The notes beneath the pieces were generated by a model. It was not told the DNA's origin and searched no databases. It saw only the letters and a program-made list of their open reading frames with translations. Shown here one piece after another: positions 8,528-17,419 of a DNA stretch of 64,000 nt. The translations under genes and the position numbers were made by a program. Within the stretch, counting starts at the first letter, position 1; each line of letters starts with the position of its first letter. Source of the stretch: Paenarthrobacter nitroguajacolicus (lineage in GTDB: Bacteria; Actinomycetota; Actinomycetes; Actinomycetales; Micrococcaceae); assembly GCF_029952445.1 (NCBI RefSeq), contig NZ_JAQPPK010000002.1, forward strand, positions 1 to 64,000, given 5' to 3'.

Positions 8528-9768
8528 CAGTCCACCTCCGTGGCCGCGAGCCACTCCCGGACGCCGTCGCCGTGCTGGTTCAGCAGCGGCGGCGGGGTAT
8601 GCGCGCGCTTGGTGGATTCGGCGCCGTCGACGTTGTCGAAGAAGCGCAGCGGGGGCCCGGGCAGGGTGACCGACCCGAGCAAAGGATGCTCGACGTCCAC
8701 CAGCAAACCTTGGGATGCCAGTTGCGGCCATTCGTAGACTTCCTTGAGGGTTCGCACTTTGCCGGCGGGCACTCCTGCCATTGCGAGCTTTGCCAGCAGC
8801 GGCTCGGGCTCGTAGCCGGCGAAGGCGGCCTCCACCACTTCGATGACGCGGGTCCGGTTCCGGACCCGGTCGGCATTGGTTGCCAGGCCTTCGGTGCCGG
8901 GATCGATGCTGAACGCGGAGGTGAAGGCAGCCCACAGCTTTTCGCTGCCTACGCTGATCTGGACACTTCCGTTCCGGCATCGGAACAGTCCGTAGGGGGC
9001 GATTGACGGGTGGTGGTTGCCCTGCGCCTCCGGGTCTTCCCCTGCAACCGTGACCTTTGTGCCTTGGAAGGCGTGGACTCCCACCAGTGATGCCAGAAGC
9101 GACGTCCGCACCACTTGCCCGCGGCCAGTATGTTCACGCTCCAGCAGGGCGGCCACCACCCCGTAGGCGCCGTACATGCCGGACAGGAGATCGGCGATGG
9201 GTACGCCCACGCGTTGGGGATCGTCGGGTCCGGAGCCGGTAAGCGACATCAGCCCCGCCTCGCCTTGGAGGATCTGGTCGTAGCCGCTGCGGTGGGATTC
9301 GGGGCCGTCGTGGCCGAAGCCGGTGATGGACAGAATCACGAGCCGTGGGTTGACCGCGTGCATGGCGTCGGTGCTGAAGCCAAGGCGTTCGAGTACGCCC
9401 GGACGGAAGTTCTCCACCACCACGTCCGCACGTTCCAGGAGTTGGCGCAGGATGGTCCGGCCGTCGTCGCTCTTGAGGTCCAGGGCGAGCGATTCCTTGT
9501 TGCGGTTGCAGGACAGGAAATACGTGGCCTGCGGATCATCTTCGGGGCCAACGAAGGGAGGGCCCCAACCGCGGGTGTCGTCCCCGGTGCCCGGGTTCTC
9601 GATCTTGATCACCCTGGCGCCCAGGTCGCCCATCATCATGGCAGCATGCGGTCCCGCCAAGGCCCGGCTCAGGTCCACCACGAGGCGGCCGGACAGCGGA
9701 CCACCTGTTTCCTGGGGAACAGGCTTGGGTACTTCCGCGGCTCGGCTTTCGGTCAATGCTGAAGTCAT
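8527..9768 (-). CDS. CaiB/BaiF family III CoA-transferase
   Basis: Transfers CoA between carboxylic acids. The 413-residue protein has the family N-terminus (LSGRLVVDLSRALAGPHAAM), GARVIKIENPGTGDD, the segment VVVENFRPGVLERLG, and the expected catalytic aspartate D174 in SGYDQILQGEAG. The start at 9768 has GAGG 7 nt upstream; the longer upstream frame overlaps the M20 gene and is rejected. It follows the amidohydrolase by 16 bp and is coupled to the carboxyltransferase, so a released acid may be activated to its CoA ester and then carboxylated or decarboxylated (inference). The acid is unknown. Confidence 0.88.
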   Translation of the reverse strand: MTSALTESRAAEVPKPVPQETGGPLSGRLVVDLSRALAGPHAAMMMGDLGARVIKIENPGTGDDTRGWGPPFVGPEDDPQATYFLSCNRNKESLALDLKSDDGRTILRQLLERADVVVENFRPGVLERLGFSTDAMHAVNPRLVILSITGFGHDGPESHRSGYDQILQGEAGLMSLTGSGPDDPQRVGVPIADLLSGMYGAYGVVAALLEREHTGRGQVVRTSLLASLVGVHAFQGTKVTVAGEDPEAQGNHHPSIAPYGLFRCRNGSVQISVGSEKLWAAFTSAFSIDPGTEGLATNADRVRNRTRVIEVVEAAFAGYEPEPLLAKLAMAGVPAGKVRTLKEVYEWPQLASQGLLVDVEHPLLGSVTLPGPPLRFFDNVDGAESTKRAHTPPPLLNQHGDGVREWLAATEVD

Positions 9769-9784
9769 GGACATTCCTCGAAAC

Positions 9785-11011
9785 TCAGTTGCCCAGGCGG
9801 GACAAGAGGACGGCGACGGCGGCAGAGACTCCCCCGGCGAGGGAGCCTTCAAGCTCGGGTGCGAAGAAGGGTGAATGGTTGACGGGGACGGCGCCCGGTC
9901 CTTCAAAGACGGAGGCGGGTGTGCCGCCGAACATCCAGAACACGGATGGCACACCGATTGCGGTGCCCAAGTGCCCGAAGTCCTCGCTCCCCATCATCGG
10001 CGGGGTGACCTCGACCGACTCAACCCCCAGCGCACCGCGCAGTGCCTCCAGAACGGAAGGAACGGCGTCGGGATCGTTGAAGCACTGCGGGAAACGGTAC
10101 AGCTCCTCGATCTGCGGGGTGGGGGCGCCCGAAGCGGCGGCCTCGGCCTCGATGATCCGGCGAACGGCGCCCAGGGCCTGGCCACGGACGTCCTCGTCGA
10201 AGGTACGGATGTTGAGGGTGAACTCGGCCGAGGCCGGGATGATGTTTTCCTTGAGGCCGGCGTGGAAGGTCCCCACCGTGACGACGGCGGACTTCCGCGG
10301 GTCGAGCTCACGGGAAACAATGGTCTGCAGCCGTGTGACCATGTGGGCGGCCATGACGATCGGATCGATGGAGTCCTGCGGCTGTGAGCCGTGGGACTGT
10401 TGGCCGTGGACAGTGACCCTGAGCGAATCCGCCATGGCCGCGACCGGTCCGCTGGAGATGGACACGGTACCCACGGGGCGGGGCATGACGTGCTGGCCGA
10501 AGACCACTTCCGGCCGTGGAGCCCTATCCCAAAGCCCGTCGTCGAGCATGGCAAGGGCACCTGCCGCGGTCTCTTCGCCGGGCTGGAAAATCAGCACCAA
10601 GGTCCCGGCCCACGCGTCCCGGTTGCCGACGAGGATTTGGGCAGCCCCCAGGAGACTCGCCACATGGGTATCGTGGCCGCAACCATGCATCACTGGAACT
10701 TCGGCGCCATCCAGCGTGCCCTTGTCCGTGCTGGCGTACTCCAATCCCGTTGCTTCCTCGATGGGCAGTCCGTCGGTGTCTGCACGGAACGCAACCACAG
10801 GACCGCTGCCATTGCGCATGATGCCCACAACACCGGTGCCACCACAACGGAAGTGCTCCACGCCCAGGCTGTCGAGCTGTTCTTCGATGAGCTGCGCCGT
10901 GGCGTGCTCCTGCATGGACAGTTCGGGGTGGGCATGCAGGCGGCGGTAGAGGGCATGAAGCTTGGTGGTCTGTTCGCTGTCGAGTTCCAGGGCGGTGGTT
11001 GTTTGCGTCAT
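9785..11011 (-). CDS. M20 family amidohydrolase
   Basis: Hydrolyses N-acyl amino acids or related amides (hippurate / IAA-amino-acid hydrolase group, M20D). The 408-residue protein shows RRLHAHPELS, the metal ligands in HGCGHDTHV (C111, H113), the acidic cluster FQPGEETAAGA, and MMGSEDFGHL near the C-terminus. The normal di-metal site looks complete. The gene lies between two membrane-protein genes upstream and the CoA-transferase downstream, which suggests that an imported acylated compound is split here (inference). Confidence 0.9.
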   Translation of the reverse strand: MTQTTTALELDSEQTTKLHALYRRLHAHPELSMQEHATAQLIEEQLDSLGVEHFRCGGTGVVGIMRNGSGPVVAFRADTDGLPIEEATGLEYASTDKGTLDGAEVPVMHGCGHDTHVASLLGAAQILVGNRDAWAGTLVLIFQPGEETAAGALAMLDDGLWDRAPRPEVVFGQHVMPRPVGTVSISSGPVAAMADSLRVTVHGQQSHGSQPQDSIDPIVMAAHMVTRLQTIVSRELDPRKSAVVTVGTFHAGLKENIIPASAEFTLNIRTFDEDVRGQALGAVRRIIEAEAAASGAPTPQIEELYRFPQCFNDPDAVPSVLEALRGALGVESVEVTPPMMGSEDFGHLGTAIGVPSVFWMFGGTPASVFEGPGAVPVNHSPFFAPELEGSLAGGVSAAVAVLLSRLGN

Positions 11012-11059
11012 GGTGATCTTCTTTCTGGTGCGTTCTGTGGGTTGCCGTGCAGCTCGGGG

Positions 11060-11797
11060 TTACTCGATGTGGATGGGCTTGGCCGCCGCCACCTGCTTGC
11101 CGCGGAAGAACCACGCCAGCAGGATGGTGGCGAGGACCGCGATGGCCGTGGACACCATGGCCAGCGACGGCACCAGCGGCAGGACGACGAAGACGACGAC
11201 GGCCGAAACCAGGAGCGCGAAGACGGTGGTGCGGGGCTGTTTCATGGACACGATGGCCTGAACCAGCACGGCGCCAAGGACGGTCGGAAGAACGTACAGC
11301 CGCGTGACAGTCAGCACCGACGGCGGAATGACGCTGATCAACCAGCTGCCCAGCAGCCCCACAAAAACGGCGAGGGACGTCAGGTGGACAACCGCAGCGC
11401 CGCAGATGGCCACGACGGCGGCAAGCTCGGCGCGCTTGCTGCCCGGCTTTGCGCCGATGTTGGTTTGGGCGATGAGCGCGGCCGGGAGGAGCTTGTTGGA
11501 GATGTTGCCGATCATGAACGCTTGGTACATGGCGGCGGGACCAAGGATCGGGAAGTAGGTCAGCGGTTCGACGATCCAGATGATCCCGAAGGTGGCCGCC
11601 ACAGCCGCGAAGGCTATCCAGAGTTGGGCCGGGGCAATGTCCAGGCCGCCGGCGAACACGAGGTACAGCGGGCCGGCCACGGAAATCAGCAAACCGGCGA
11701 TCATAGTGATTTGGCCCCAGCGGGAGGTGGTCCGGTTGAAGTCGGCCATCGTCGAGCTGGCGGTGCGAGCGGTGGCGGCAGAAGTTGTGGAAGTCAT
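11060..11797 (-). CDS. Polytopic membrane protein of the amidohydrolase operon
   Basis: A 245-residue hydrophobic protein with about six to seven predicted membrane segments. After a polar Ser/Thr-rich N-terminus come stretches such as ITMIAGLLISVAGPLYLVFA and FALLVSAVVVFVVLPLVP. I do not recognise a characterised family with certainty. Its place between a DUF5058-like protein and an M20 amidohydrolase suggests that the two membrane proteins form a transporter for the substrate (inference). AAGGA lies 8 nt before the ATG. Confidence 0.75.
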   Translation of the reverse strand: MTSTTSAATARTASSTMADFNRTTSRWGQITMIAGLLISVAGPLYLVFAGGLDIAPAQLWIAFAAVAATFGIIWIVEPLTYFPILGPAAMYQAFMIGNISNKLLPAALIAQTNIGAKPGSKRAELAAVVAICGAAVVHLTSLAVFVGLLGSWLISVIPPSVLTVTRLYVLPTVLGAVLVQAIVSMKQPRTTVFALLVSAVVVFVVLPLVPSLAMVSTAIAVLATILLAWFFRGKQVAAAKPIHIE

Positions 11798-11851
11798 GGG
11801 AATGTTCCTTGTCTCTTGCTCAGTGTTGGGGACGCGAGTGCGTTGGGGGCC

Positions 11852-12511
11852 TCAGACGCCGGCGGCGAAGAAGGCCGCGCCCAGGCCGATGACGATGGAG
11901 AAGCCAAGGCCCCATTCCCGCAGCCAGCTCTTGCCGAGCTTCTTGGCGAGCAGCAGGCAAAGGCCCATGACCGCGGCGGAGACAACGAAGGACAAGACGT
12001 GGATACCGGACTTGGGGAGTTCCGTGAGGCCAAGGCAGGAGAACGCGCCGATCAGGGCGGCGGCCGGAACGATTGCCATCGCGGCGGGGTTCACGGAACG
12101 GATCTTTGCGTCGCCCTTGCGGAGGAGCGGAGTCAGGATGAGGGTGGCAAGCATCCACATGGCCCCGCCGATGCTCATGGCGAAGAAGGCAACTGCGAAG
12201 ACACTCTGCGTGTAGCTGGCGTCCCCAAGCTTGGCGCCCATGGAACCCGCGGCGATGCCGGCTGCGGAAACGTCGTAGGCAGCCGAGCCGATCAGGCCGA
12301 TCCGGGACAACACCGCCGGCGCTCCGAACAGGCCAAGCAGCGCAATAGCTACGAGCGAAACCGCCAAGGAAGGTCCTATCGCCGAGACGGCACCGGAGCG
12401 GAAGGATGTCTTGATGTCCTGCGCGCTCATCTCCACCGAGGGAGCTGCGCGACGTGCCGCCTTCATGAAGATGATGGACTGGATGATGATGACTCCGAAG
12501 ACGCCGGCCAC
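11852..12511 (-). CDS. DUF5058-like membrane protein with a doubtful N-terminus
   Basis: A 219-residue membrane protein beginning VAGVFGVIIIQSIIFMKAAR and continuing with several hydrophobic helices; the pattern resembles DUF5058 proteins found beside amidohydrolases. The GTG at 12511 is the first start codon in frame but cuts into the first helix. The frame is open back to a stop at 12674-12676 without any ATG, GTG or TTG, although residues just upstream (ADILAVANNPVLW) look like real coding. A strong ribosome site, GGAGG, and ATG at 12600 lie one frame away. The gene may carry an N-terminal frameshift or a non-standard start. Confidence 0.65.
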   Translation of the reverse strand: MAGVFGVIIIQSIIFMKAARRAAPSVEMSAQDIKTSFRSGAVSAIGPSLAVSLVAIALLGLFGAPAVLSRIGLIGSAAYDVSAAGIAAGSMGAKLGDASYTQSVFAVAFFAMSIGGAMWMLATLILTPLLRKGDAKIRSVNPAAMAIVPAAALIGAFSCLGLTELPKSGIHVLSFVVSAAVMGLCLLLAKKLGKSWLREWGLGFSIVIGLGAAFFAAGV

Positions 12512-12676
12512 GCAGATCCACAGGACCGGGTTGTTGGCGACGGCCAGGATGTCGGCTGAGCTGTTGGATGCAAGCGTTGAAGTGCCAGGGGTTGGTACAT
12601 TGAAACCTCCGGTTGAAGCCCCGTTCAGTCCACATCCCAGCCACGTTGTTGCGGCTGCTTCCTGCTCCGGGGGCTA

Positions 12677-12874
12677 ATCCACACCCATCGACCAGATCGG
12701 CCAGCGGGTTAGGAACACCTTCCGCTATGAGCCGGATCACACACAATAGCTGACGGAATCAGCCAAATGAATGGCCGAAACAGTCAAACCGCGCCTTGTC
12801 GGTGCTCGGCGCTTCCGTCGGGGGAATGTGACGCGGCACACTTTCAGGCAGCGAACATCCAGCAAAGGAGCACC
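12677..12874. promoter_or_regulatory. Divergent control region of the amidase and DUF5058 operons
   Basis: About 200 bp between divergent genes. A broken dyad is visible at 12751-12786: TGAC-N7-GCCA-N6-TGGC-N7-GTCA, centred at 12768.5. It could be a site for the Lrp-type regulator at 14316-15272 (inference). No convincing -35/-10 pair was found. Confidence 0.3.
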
Positions 12875-14335
12875 ATGCCCGGGACCATTGGCGAGCTATC
12901 CGCCGTCGAACTCACCACCGCAATCCGCAAGAAGGAAATTTCGGCGCGCGAAGCCCTTGCCGATCATCTTGATCGGGTCGCTGAGGTCAATCCCGTGATC
13001 AACGCCGTGGTGACCCTGGACCCTGAAGGCGCGCAGGAGTTGGCGCATCAGGCCGACGAACTGACTGCGTCCGGGGCCGAACTGCCGCTGCTGCACGGAC
13101 TGCCCATGACGCACAAGGACACCAACAACACCGCGGGGATGCGCACCACCCAGGGCTCGCTCGCCTTGCGCGAGTTTGTACCCGACGCCGACGACCTCAT
13201 CATTGCGCGGCTCAAGGCAGCCGGCGTCGTCAGTACGGGCAAGTCCAATGTGCCCGAGTTCGGCGCAGGATCACACACCTTCAACGACCTCTTCGGAACA
13301 ACCACCAATCCGTACGCGCCAGCGTTGAGCGCCGGTGGCAGCAGCGGCGGGGTGGCCGCCGTCGTCGCTTCCCGCGTCCAAAGCATCGGCGACGGCAGCG
13401 ACATGGGCGGCTCGCTCCGCATCCCGGCTTCCTTTTGCAATGTGGTGGGTTTCAGGCCGTCGACGGCGGTGATCCCCATGCCGTCCGACGTCAACGCTTA
13501 CGCGTGGCTGGGACGGACCGGGCCGATGGCCCGCAGCGTGGAGGACATTGCCCTGTTCATGTCCGTCACCGCAGGAAGTGACCCGCGCGTCCCACACCCT
13601 GCAGGGCTTGATCCGGCGGTTTTCCGCTCGTCCCTGGAAACGGACATGCGTGGCGTGCGAATCGGCTGGTCACCCGATTTTGGCATCGGAGTGCCGGTGG
13701 AACGCGGCATCCTGGAGCACCTGGAACGGCAGCTGGCAGTGTTTGAGGGCCTGGGGGCCATCGTGGAGGAAGCCACTCCTGATTTCAGCGAAGCCGACCT
13801 CGTTTTCGGGAACACGCGGGCCATGGACTTCGCGGCGGGCCTGGGCCCGATCCTGGAAAGGGCAGGGGACGTGATCAAGCCCGAGGTGCACTGGAACGTG
13901 AACAAGGGGCTCGCCCTCACCGCGCGCGACCTGATCGAAACCACAGCTGCCCGCACACGGTTGGAAGCAGGGGTGCAGTCATTCTTCGGCCGCTACGACC
14001 TTTTCGCGAGCCCCTGCGCACAAGTACTGCCCTTCGACGCAACCCTGCGTTATCCGCAGTCAGTGGCAGGAGTTGCCTCCGAAACGTACCTCGACTGGAT
14101 GCGTTCAGCCTGCGTCCTGTCCGCCACCGGTCTCCCCGTCCTGAGTGTGCCCGCCGGGTTCAGCGCTGCAGGGCTGCCGATCGGACTCCAGCTGGCAAGC
14201 AACCACTACACCGACATGCAGCTTCTGCGCTGGGGGCGCGCCTTCGAGCAGCAAACGGGGTACGCCGCCGTCGCGCCCGTTGTTGAAGCCGGCGCCGCAG
14301 CCGGCGCGCCATTCCTTACGACTGTGCCCGCATGA
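12875..14335 (+). CDS. Amidase (amidase-signature family)
   Basis: Hydrolyses an amide to acid and ammonia. The 486-residue protein has the full Ser-cisSer-Lys triad: K81 in LPMTHKDTN, S156 in SAGGSSGG and S180 in GSDMGGSLRIPA. ATG at 12875 has AAAGGAG 4 nt upstream; the in-frame ATG at 12767 has no such site and is not used. It is divergent from the membrane/M20/CaiB operon and converges on the Lrp gene with 20 bp of overlap. The shared surroundings suggest one catabolic unit, but the substrate is unknown. Confidence 0.9.
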   Translation: MPGTIGELSAVELTTAIRKKEISAREALADHLDRVAEVNPVINAVVTLDPEGAQELAHQADELTASGAELPLLHGLPMTHKDTNNTAGMRTTQGSLALREFVPDADDLIIARLKAAGVVSTGKSNVPEFGAGSHTFNDLFGTTTNPYAPALSAGGSSGGVAAVVASRVQSIGDGSDMGGSLRIPASFCNVVGFRPSTAVIPMPSDVNAYAWLGRTGPMARSVEDIALFMSVTAGSDPRVPHPAGLDPAVFRSSLETDMRGVRIGWSPDFGIGVPVERGILEHLERQLAVFEGLGAIVEEATPDFSEADLVFGNTRAMDFAAGLGPILERAGDVIKPEVHWNVNKGLALTARDLIETTAARTRLEAGVQSFFGRYDLFASPCAQVLPFDATLRYPQSVAGVASETYLDWMRSACVLSATGLPVLSVPAGFSAAGLPIGLQLASNHYTDMQLLRWGRAFEQQTGYAAVAPVVEAGAAAGAPFLTTVPA

Positions 14336-15272
14336 ACCGTCCGCCGCGCTTGCGGGCGTCCAACAGGATGGAAACGTCAACACCGGAGGCATACTGCGCC
14401 CAGTCCGAGCCCGTAATGAACCGGTAGAGGGCGGACATATCCTCCACAGTGACATCGGCCATGATCTGGTAATCGCCTGCAATGGCGGCCGCATAGCGGA
14501 CCGTGGGAAGTTCCGCCAGGCTCTTGCCCAGCTGTTCAACGTGGTGCGGCGAGGCGCGGATCCAGAGGAGGGCCTCGACGTTCAACCCGAAAGCCGCCGG
14601 CTCAACGATTGCCCGCAAGTGGACCTGGTTATTGGCCAGCAGCCACTCGCTGCGCCGCCGGGCTGTGGCTTCTGAAACACCAATCCGGCGCCCCAGGGCT
14701 TCGAAGCTCATCCGGCCATCGGCGCACAGGGCCTCAATGAGTTCGTTGTCCTGCCGGCTCAGGTCCTGCCGCGGCACCAGGATGCCCGAGTCGGGAGTCA
14801 GGGCCGATCGGAGGGCCTCTGCCTTGTCGGCTGTGAGGATCTCCGGGCGCCAGCCCCGGATCGTCCGGAAATATCGGAGGACGGGGTAGCTGGTGGCATC
14901 TCGCAAACCAATCGTGGAGGGCAATTCGTCGGACAAGACAGTGGCCAGGCGGGACGAATCGGTGAGAATCTCGGAGACGCAGTCGCCTGTGCCCGTGGTG
15001 GTGTAAACAAACGTGGTGTCTGCCCGTTGCGACAAGGCCTGCGCGGCCGCACGCACCGTTCCCGGCATGCATCGCATCTGCACGAGCACCACGGCGGGTT
15101 TTGGACGAATCCCGACGACGGCGACCGCGCCGGACTCCAGCAACTGCGCACCGCGGCGCGCTACAGTGCGCTCGGCTTCGCCGAGGACAGCCGCCATCTT
15201 CCGCCAGGGGCACCGGGGATCCAGCTGCAGGGCAGCAACGATCTGCCGCTCCAATGCGTCGAACACCACCAT
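14316..15272 (-). CDS. Lrp/AsnC-type regulator with two tandem units
   Basis: A 318-residue transcription regulator, about twice the usual Lrp length. The first helix-turn-helix is in the first ~50 residues (DALERQIVAALQLD...WRKMAAVLGEAERTVARR) and is followed by a RAM-like region. A second one starts at DNELIEALCADGRMSFEALG with VSEATARRRSEWLL, followed by a second ligand-binding RAM domain. Such doubled Lrp proteins often control neighbouring amino-acid or amide catabolic genes. Its 3' end overlaps the amidase by 20 bp on opposite strands. The start at 15272 is the first in frame. Confidence 0.88.
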   Translation of the reverse strand: MVVFDALERQIVAALQLDPRCPWRKMAAVLGEAERTVARRGAQLLESGAVAVVGIRPKPAVVLVQMRCMPGTVRAAAQALSQRADTTFVYTTTGTGDCVSEILTDSSRLATVLSDELPSTIGLRDATSYPVLRYFRTIRGWRPEILTADKAEALRSALTPDSGILVPRQDLSRQDNELIEALCADGRMSFEALGRRIGVSEATARRRSEWLLANNQVHLRAIVEPAAFGLNVEALLWIRASPHHVEQLGKSLAELPTVRYAAAIAGDYQIMADVTVEDMSALYRFITGSDWAQYASGVDVSILLDARKRGGRFMRAQS

Positions 15273-15350
15273 GCCAACTCCGTCCGTTTGCGTCGCTCAA
15301 TTTCACCATGGACTGCGGCATCGATGCGGAGCGGCGGAGCGCGGCGACGG

Positions 15351-17015
15351 TCAGCGTTCGGGGCTGAGCACCCTCGAGAACACCGCAGCTCCATTGGCGT
15401 TCCGCAGGCTCACCGTGAACGAATCATCCGAACCGAGTTCCACATGCCCGAAGAACTGGTTCTCCCCGTCGCGCGGAGACTCACCCGGGAACCGGCCTGC
15501 CTTGGAAAACACAACGTCCGGGCCAAAGGTCCCGTCCATGTCGTTCGGGCCGAAGGAGCCCGCGTTGATGGGCCCCGCAACAAACTCCCAGAACGGCTGG
15601 AAGTCCTTGAAGGAGGCCCGCTCCGGAGAATAGTGGTGGGCGGCGCAGTAGTGGACGTCGGCCGTAAGCCACACCGTGGTTTTCACTCCATACTTCTTGA
15701 AGGCGCTCAAGACCCCGGCGATCTCCAGTTCCCGGCCCAGCGGCGCACCAGCGTCCCGGTTGGACAGGCTCTCCTGGTTCACGGGACCGTCAGGCACCAC
15801 GATGCCCAAAGGCAGGTCCGCGGCGATGACCTTCCAGGTGGCCTTGGACTGCCGGACTTCCTTGATCAGCCAATCCACCTGCTCCTGGCCCAGGATGTTG
15901 GTGGTGTAGGGCTCCTTGCCGTTGGTGTTCGGCGACTTGTAGGTCCGCATGTCCAAGCAGAAGATGTCCAGTTGCGGGCCGCGCGGAATCTTGCGGTAGA
16001 TACGCGCGGGCTGGTACTGGCCGGCGTCGTAGGTTCCGGGGCGCCACAGCGCCGCTGAGTCCGCGATCGGCATGTTTTCCTGCCACGCCTGCCGCCCGCG
16101 CGCGGCGAGGACGTTGACGTTGCGTTCGGTGTAGCGTGTGTCGTCCAGGACCTGGCCCGGGTACCAGTTGTTGTGGGTCTCGTGGTCGTCCCACTGCGCG
16201 ATGACTGGCACGTCGGCGAACAAGGACCGCATGTTGGCATCGAGGGAGTTGTAGCGGTGCCGGCCGCGGAATTCCTTCAGGGTCTCGGCTACTTTGGACA
16301 CTTCCTCGGTGACGATGTTGCGCCACACCTGGCCGTCCTTCTCGGTAACGGATTCCGCGATGGGGCCGTCGGCGTAGATGGTGTCTCCCGAGTGGATGAA
16401 GAAGTCCGGGTGTACGTCGTGCATGGCCTTGTAGCCGCGCATGCCGCCGATCTCCTCGTTGATGCCCCAGCCCTGGCCTGCGGTGTCGCCGGTCCAGACG
16501 AAGGACTGGGAGGACGACGCCGGCCTGCCGCCTCCGCGGCCGCCGGATGTGCCGCCGTCGTTGGCGTCCTTGTTTCCGGGCGCCGTGCTGAAAGTGCCTT
16601 GCGCGGCTTCTCCCGTGCCGTTCTCATCCTCGAAGTTCAGCTCCAGCCTGAACCTGGTGCCCGGGGGCAGTCCCTTGGCGTGGATTTTCGCGGTGAAGTC
16701 ACTGGCTTCTGTGGCCAGGGGCCCACGGATGGTCCGGCTGAACCCGTACCGCCCGCGCAGGAGCTCCCCGGCGTCGTCGATGGCGTTGAGGGTGGCGGTG
16801 AGACGGCCGGGTCCTGAGGCGCGCGACCACAGGACGCCCGAATCCATAGTGACATCCCCGGTGGCAATGCCCGTGGGGAGGGTGAGTCGCTTGCGGACCA
16901 GCGGGATGGCTGCGGGTGCTGCGCCCGCAGGGGTGGCGGCCCCTATGGTGAGGCCGGCCAGCGAAAGGCCGGCGAGGGAGGACTTGACGAGGGTGCGGCG
17001 GGAGAAGTCGGTCAT
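15351..17015 (-). CDS. phoD: Tat-exported alkaline phosphatase D
   Basis: Secreted PhoD-type phosphatase/phosphodiesterase that releases phosphate outside the cell. The N-terminus has the twin-arginine motif SRRTLVK followed by a hydrophobic region and an alanine-rich cleavage zone (TPAGAAPAA). Metal-site motifs are HSGDTIYADGP, AQWDDHETHNNW and LTADVHYCAAHHYSP. Length is 554 residues, usual for PhoD. The frame reaches GTG at 17024, but ATG at 17015 is preceded by GGAAAGG at 9-nt spacing and is preferred. No clear Pho box was seen upstream. Confidence 0.92.
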   Translation of the reverse strand: MTDFSRRTLVKSSLAGLSLAGLTIGAATPAGAAPAAIPLVRKRLTLPTGIATGDVTMDSGVLWSRASGPGRLTATLNAIDDAGELLRGRYGFSRTIRGPLATEASDFTAKIHAKGLPPGTRFRLELNFEDENGTGEAAQGTFSTAPGNKDANDGGTSGGRGGGRPASSSQSFVWTGDTAGQGWGINEEIGGMRGYKAMHDVHPDFFIHSGDTIYADGPIAESVTEKDGQVWRNIVTEEVSKVAETLKEFRGRHRYNSLDANMRSLFADVPVIAQWDDHETHNNWYPGQVLDDTRYTERNVNVLAARGRQAWQENMPIADSAALWRPGTYDAGQYQPARIYRKIPRGPQLDIFCLDMRTYKSPNTNGKEPYTTNILGQEQVDWLIKEVRQSKATWKVIAADLPLGIVVPDGPVNQESLSNRDAGAPLGRELEIAGVLSAFKKYGVKTTVWLTADVHYCAAHHYSPERASFKDFQPFWEFVAGPINAGSFGPNDMDGTFGPDVVFSKAGRFPGESPRDGENQFFGHVELGSDDSFTVSLRNANGAAVFSRVLSPER

Positions 17016-17419
17016 GGCATCCACCCTTTCCGGCCGTCATGAACGGAAGGTGAGGGTGGGGTAAAGGTTCTTGCGGGTTGCTTCTCGACGAAGCATGGCT
17101 GGAGTTACGGCAACCTTTCCGGTTACCCCTCGACATGCATGATAAGTATGCTTAGCATGGGTCGTGCAGCACCGCTTTTGCAGACAGACCGGCAGTGCGT
17201 TCCCGGACAACCTGCGGCTGAAAGCCTCCGGCCCTCCAAGCTTTCGGGCTGACTCATACGGGCCACAATCCTGAATTCCCTATTTCCTCGCTGATTCACC
17301 CTCTCGTATTTATGCGACCACCAGCGCCACCACCTTAGGTCCGTGGCGTGGGGCATTCTGCGCCCTGGCAGCCACCACGACTTGGTCGAATCGGCATGGG
17401 CAGAAGAAAAGAGCGGAAC
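17016..17419. promoter_or_regulatory. 404-bp intergenic region with an inverted repeat
   Basis: The region between divergent phoD and the dehydrogenase cassette has no convincing gene. It holds an inverted repeat, CATGATAAG (17138-17146) / CTTAGCATG (17151-17159), with one mismatch and a 4-bp centre. This could be an operator for either side (inference). Nothing else stands out. Confidence 0.35.

Noticed and set aside
10391..12559. A 722-codon open frame on the plus strand
   Set aside because: It is antisense to the M20 and membrane-protein genes, has a low-complexity Gly/Asp/Arg/His composition typical of shadow frames in high-GC DNA, and no recognisable domain.
15027..16058. A 343-codon plus-strand frame over the Lrp and phoD genes
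   Set aside because: Antisense to two well-supported genes and with shadow-frame composition.
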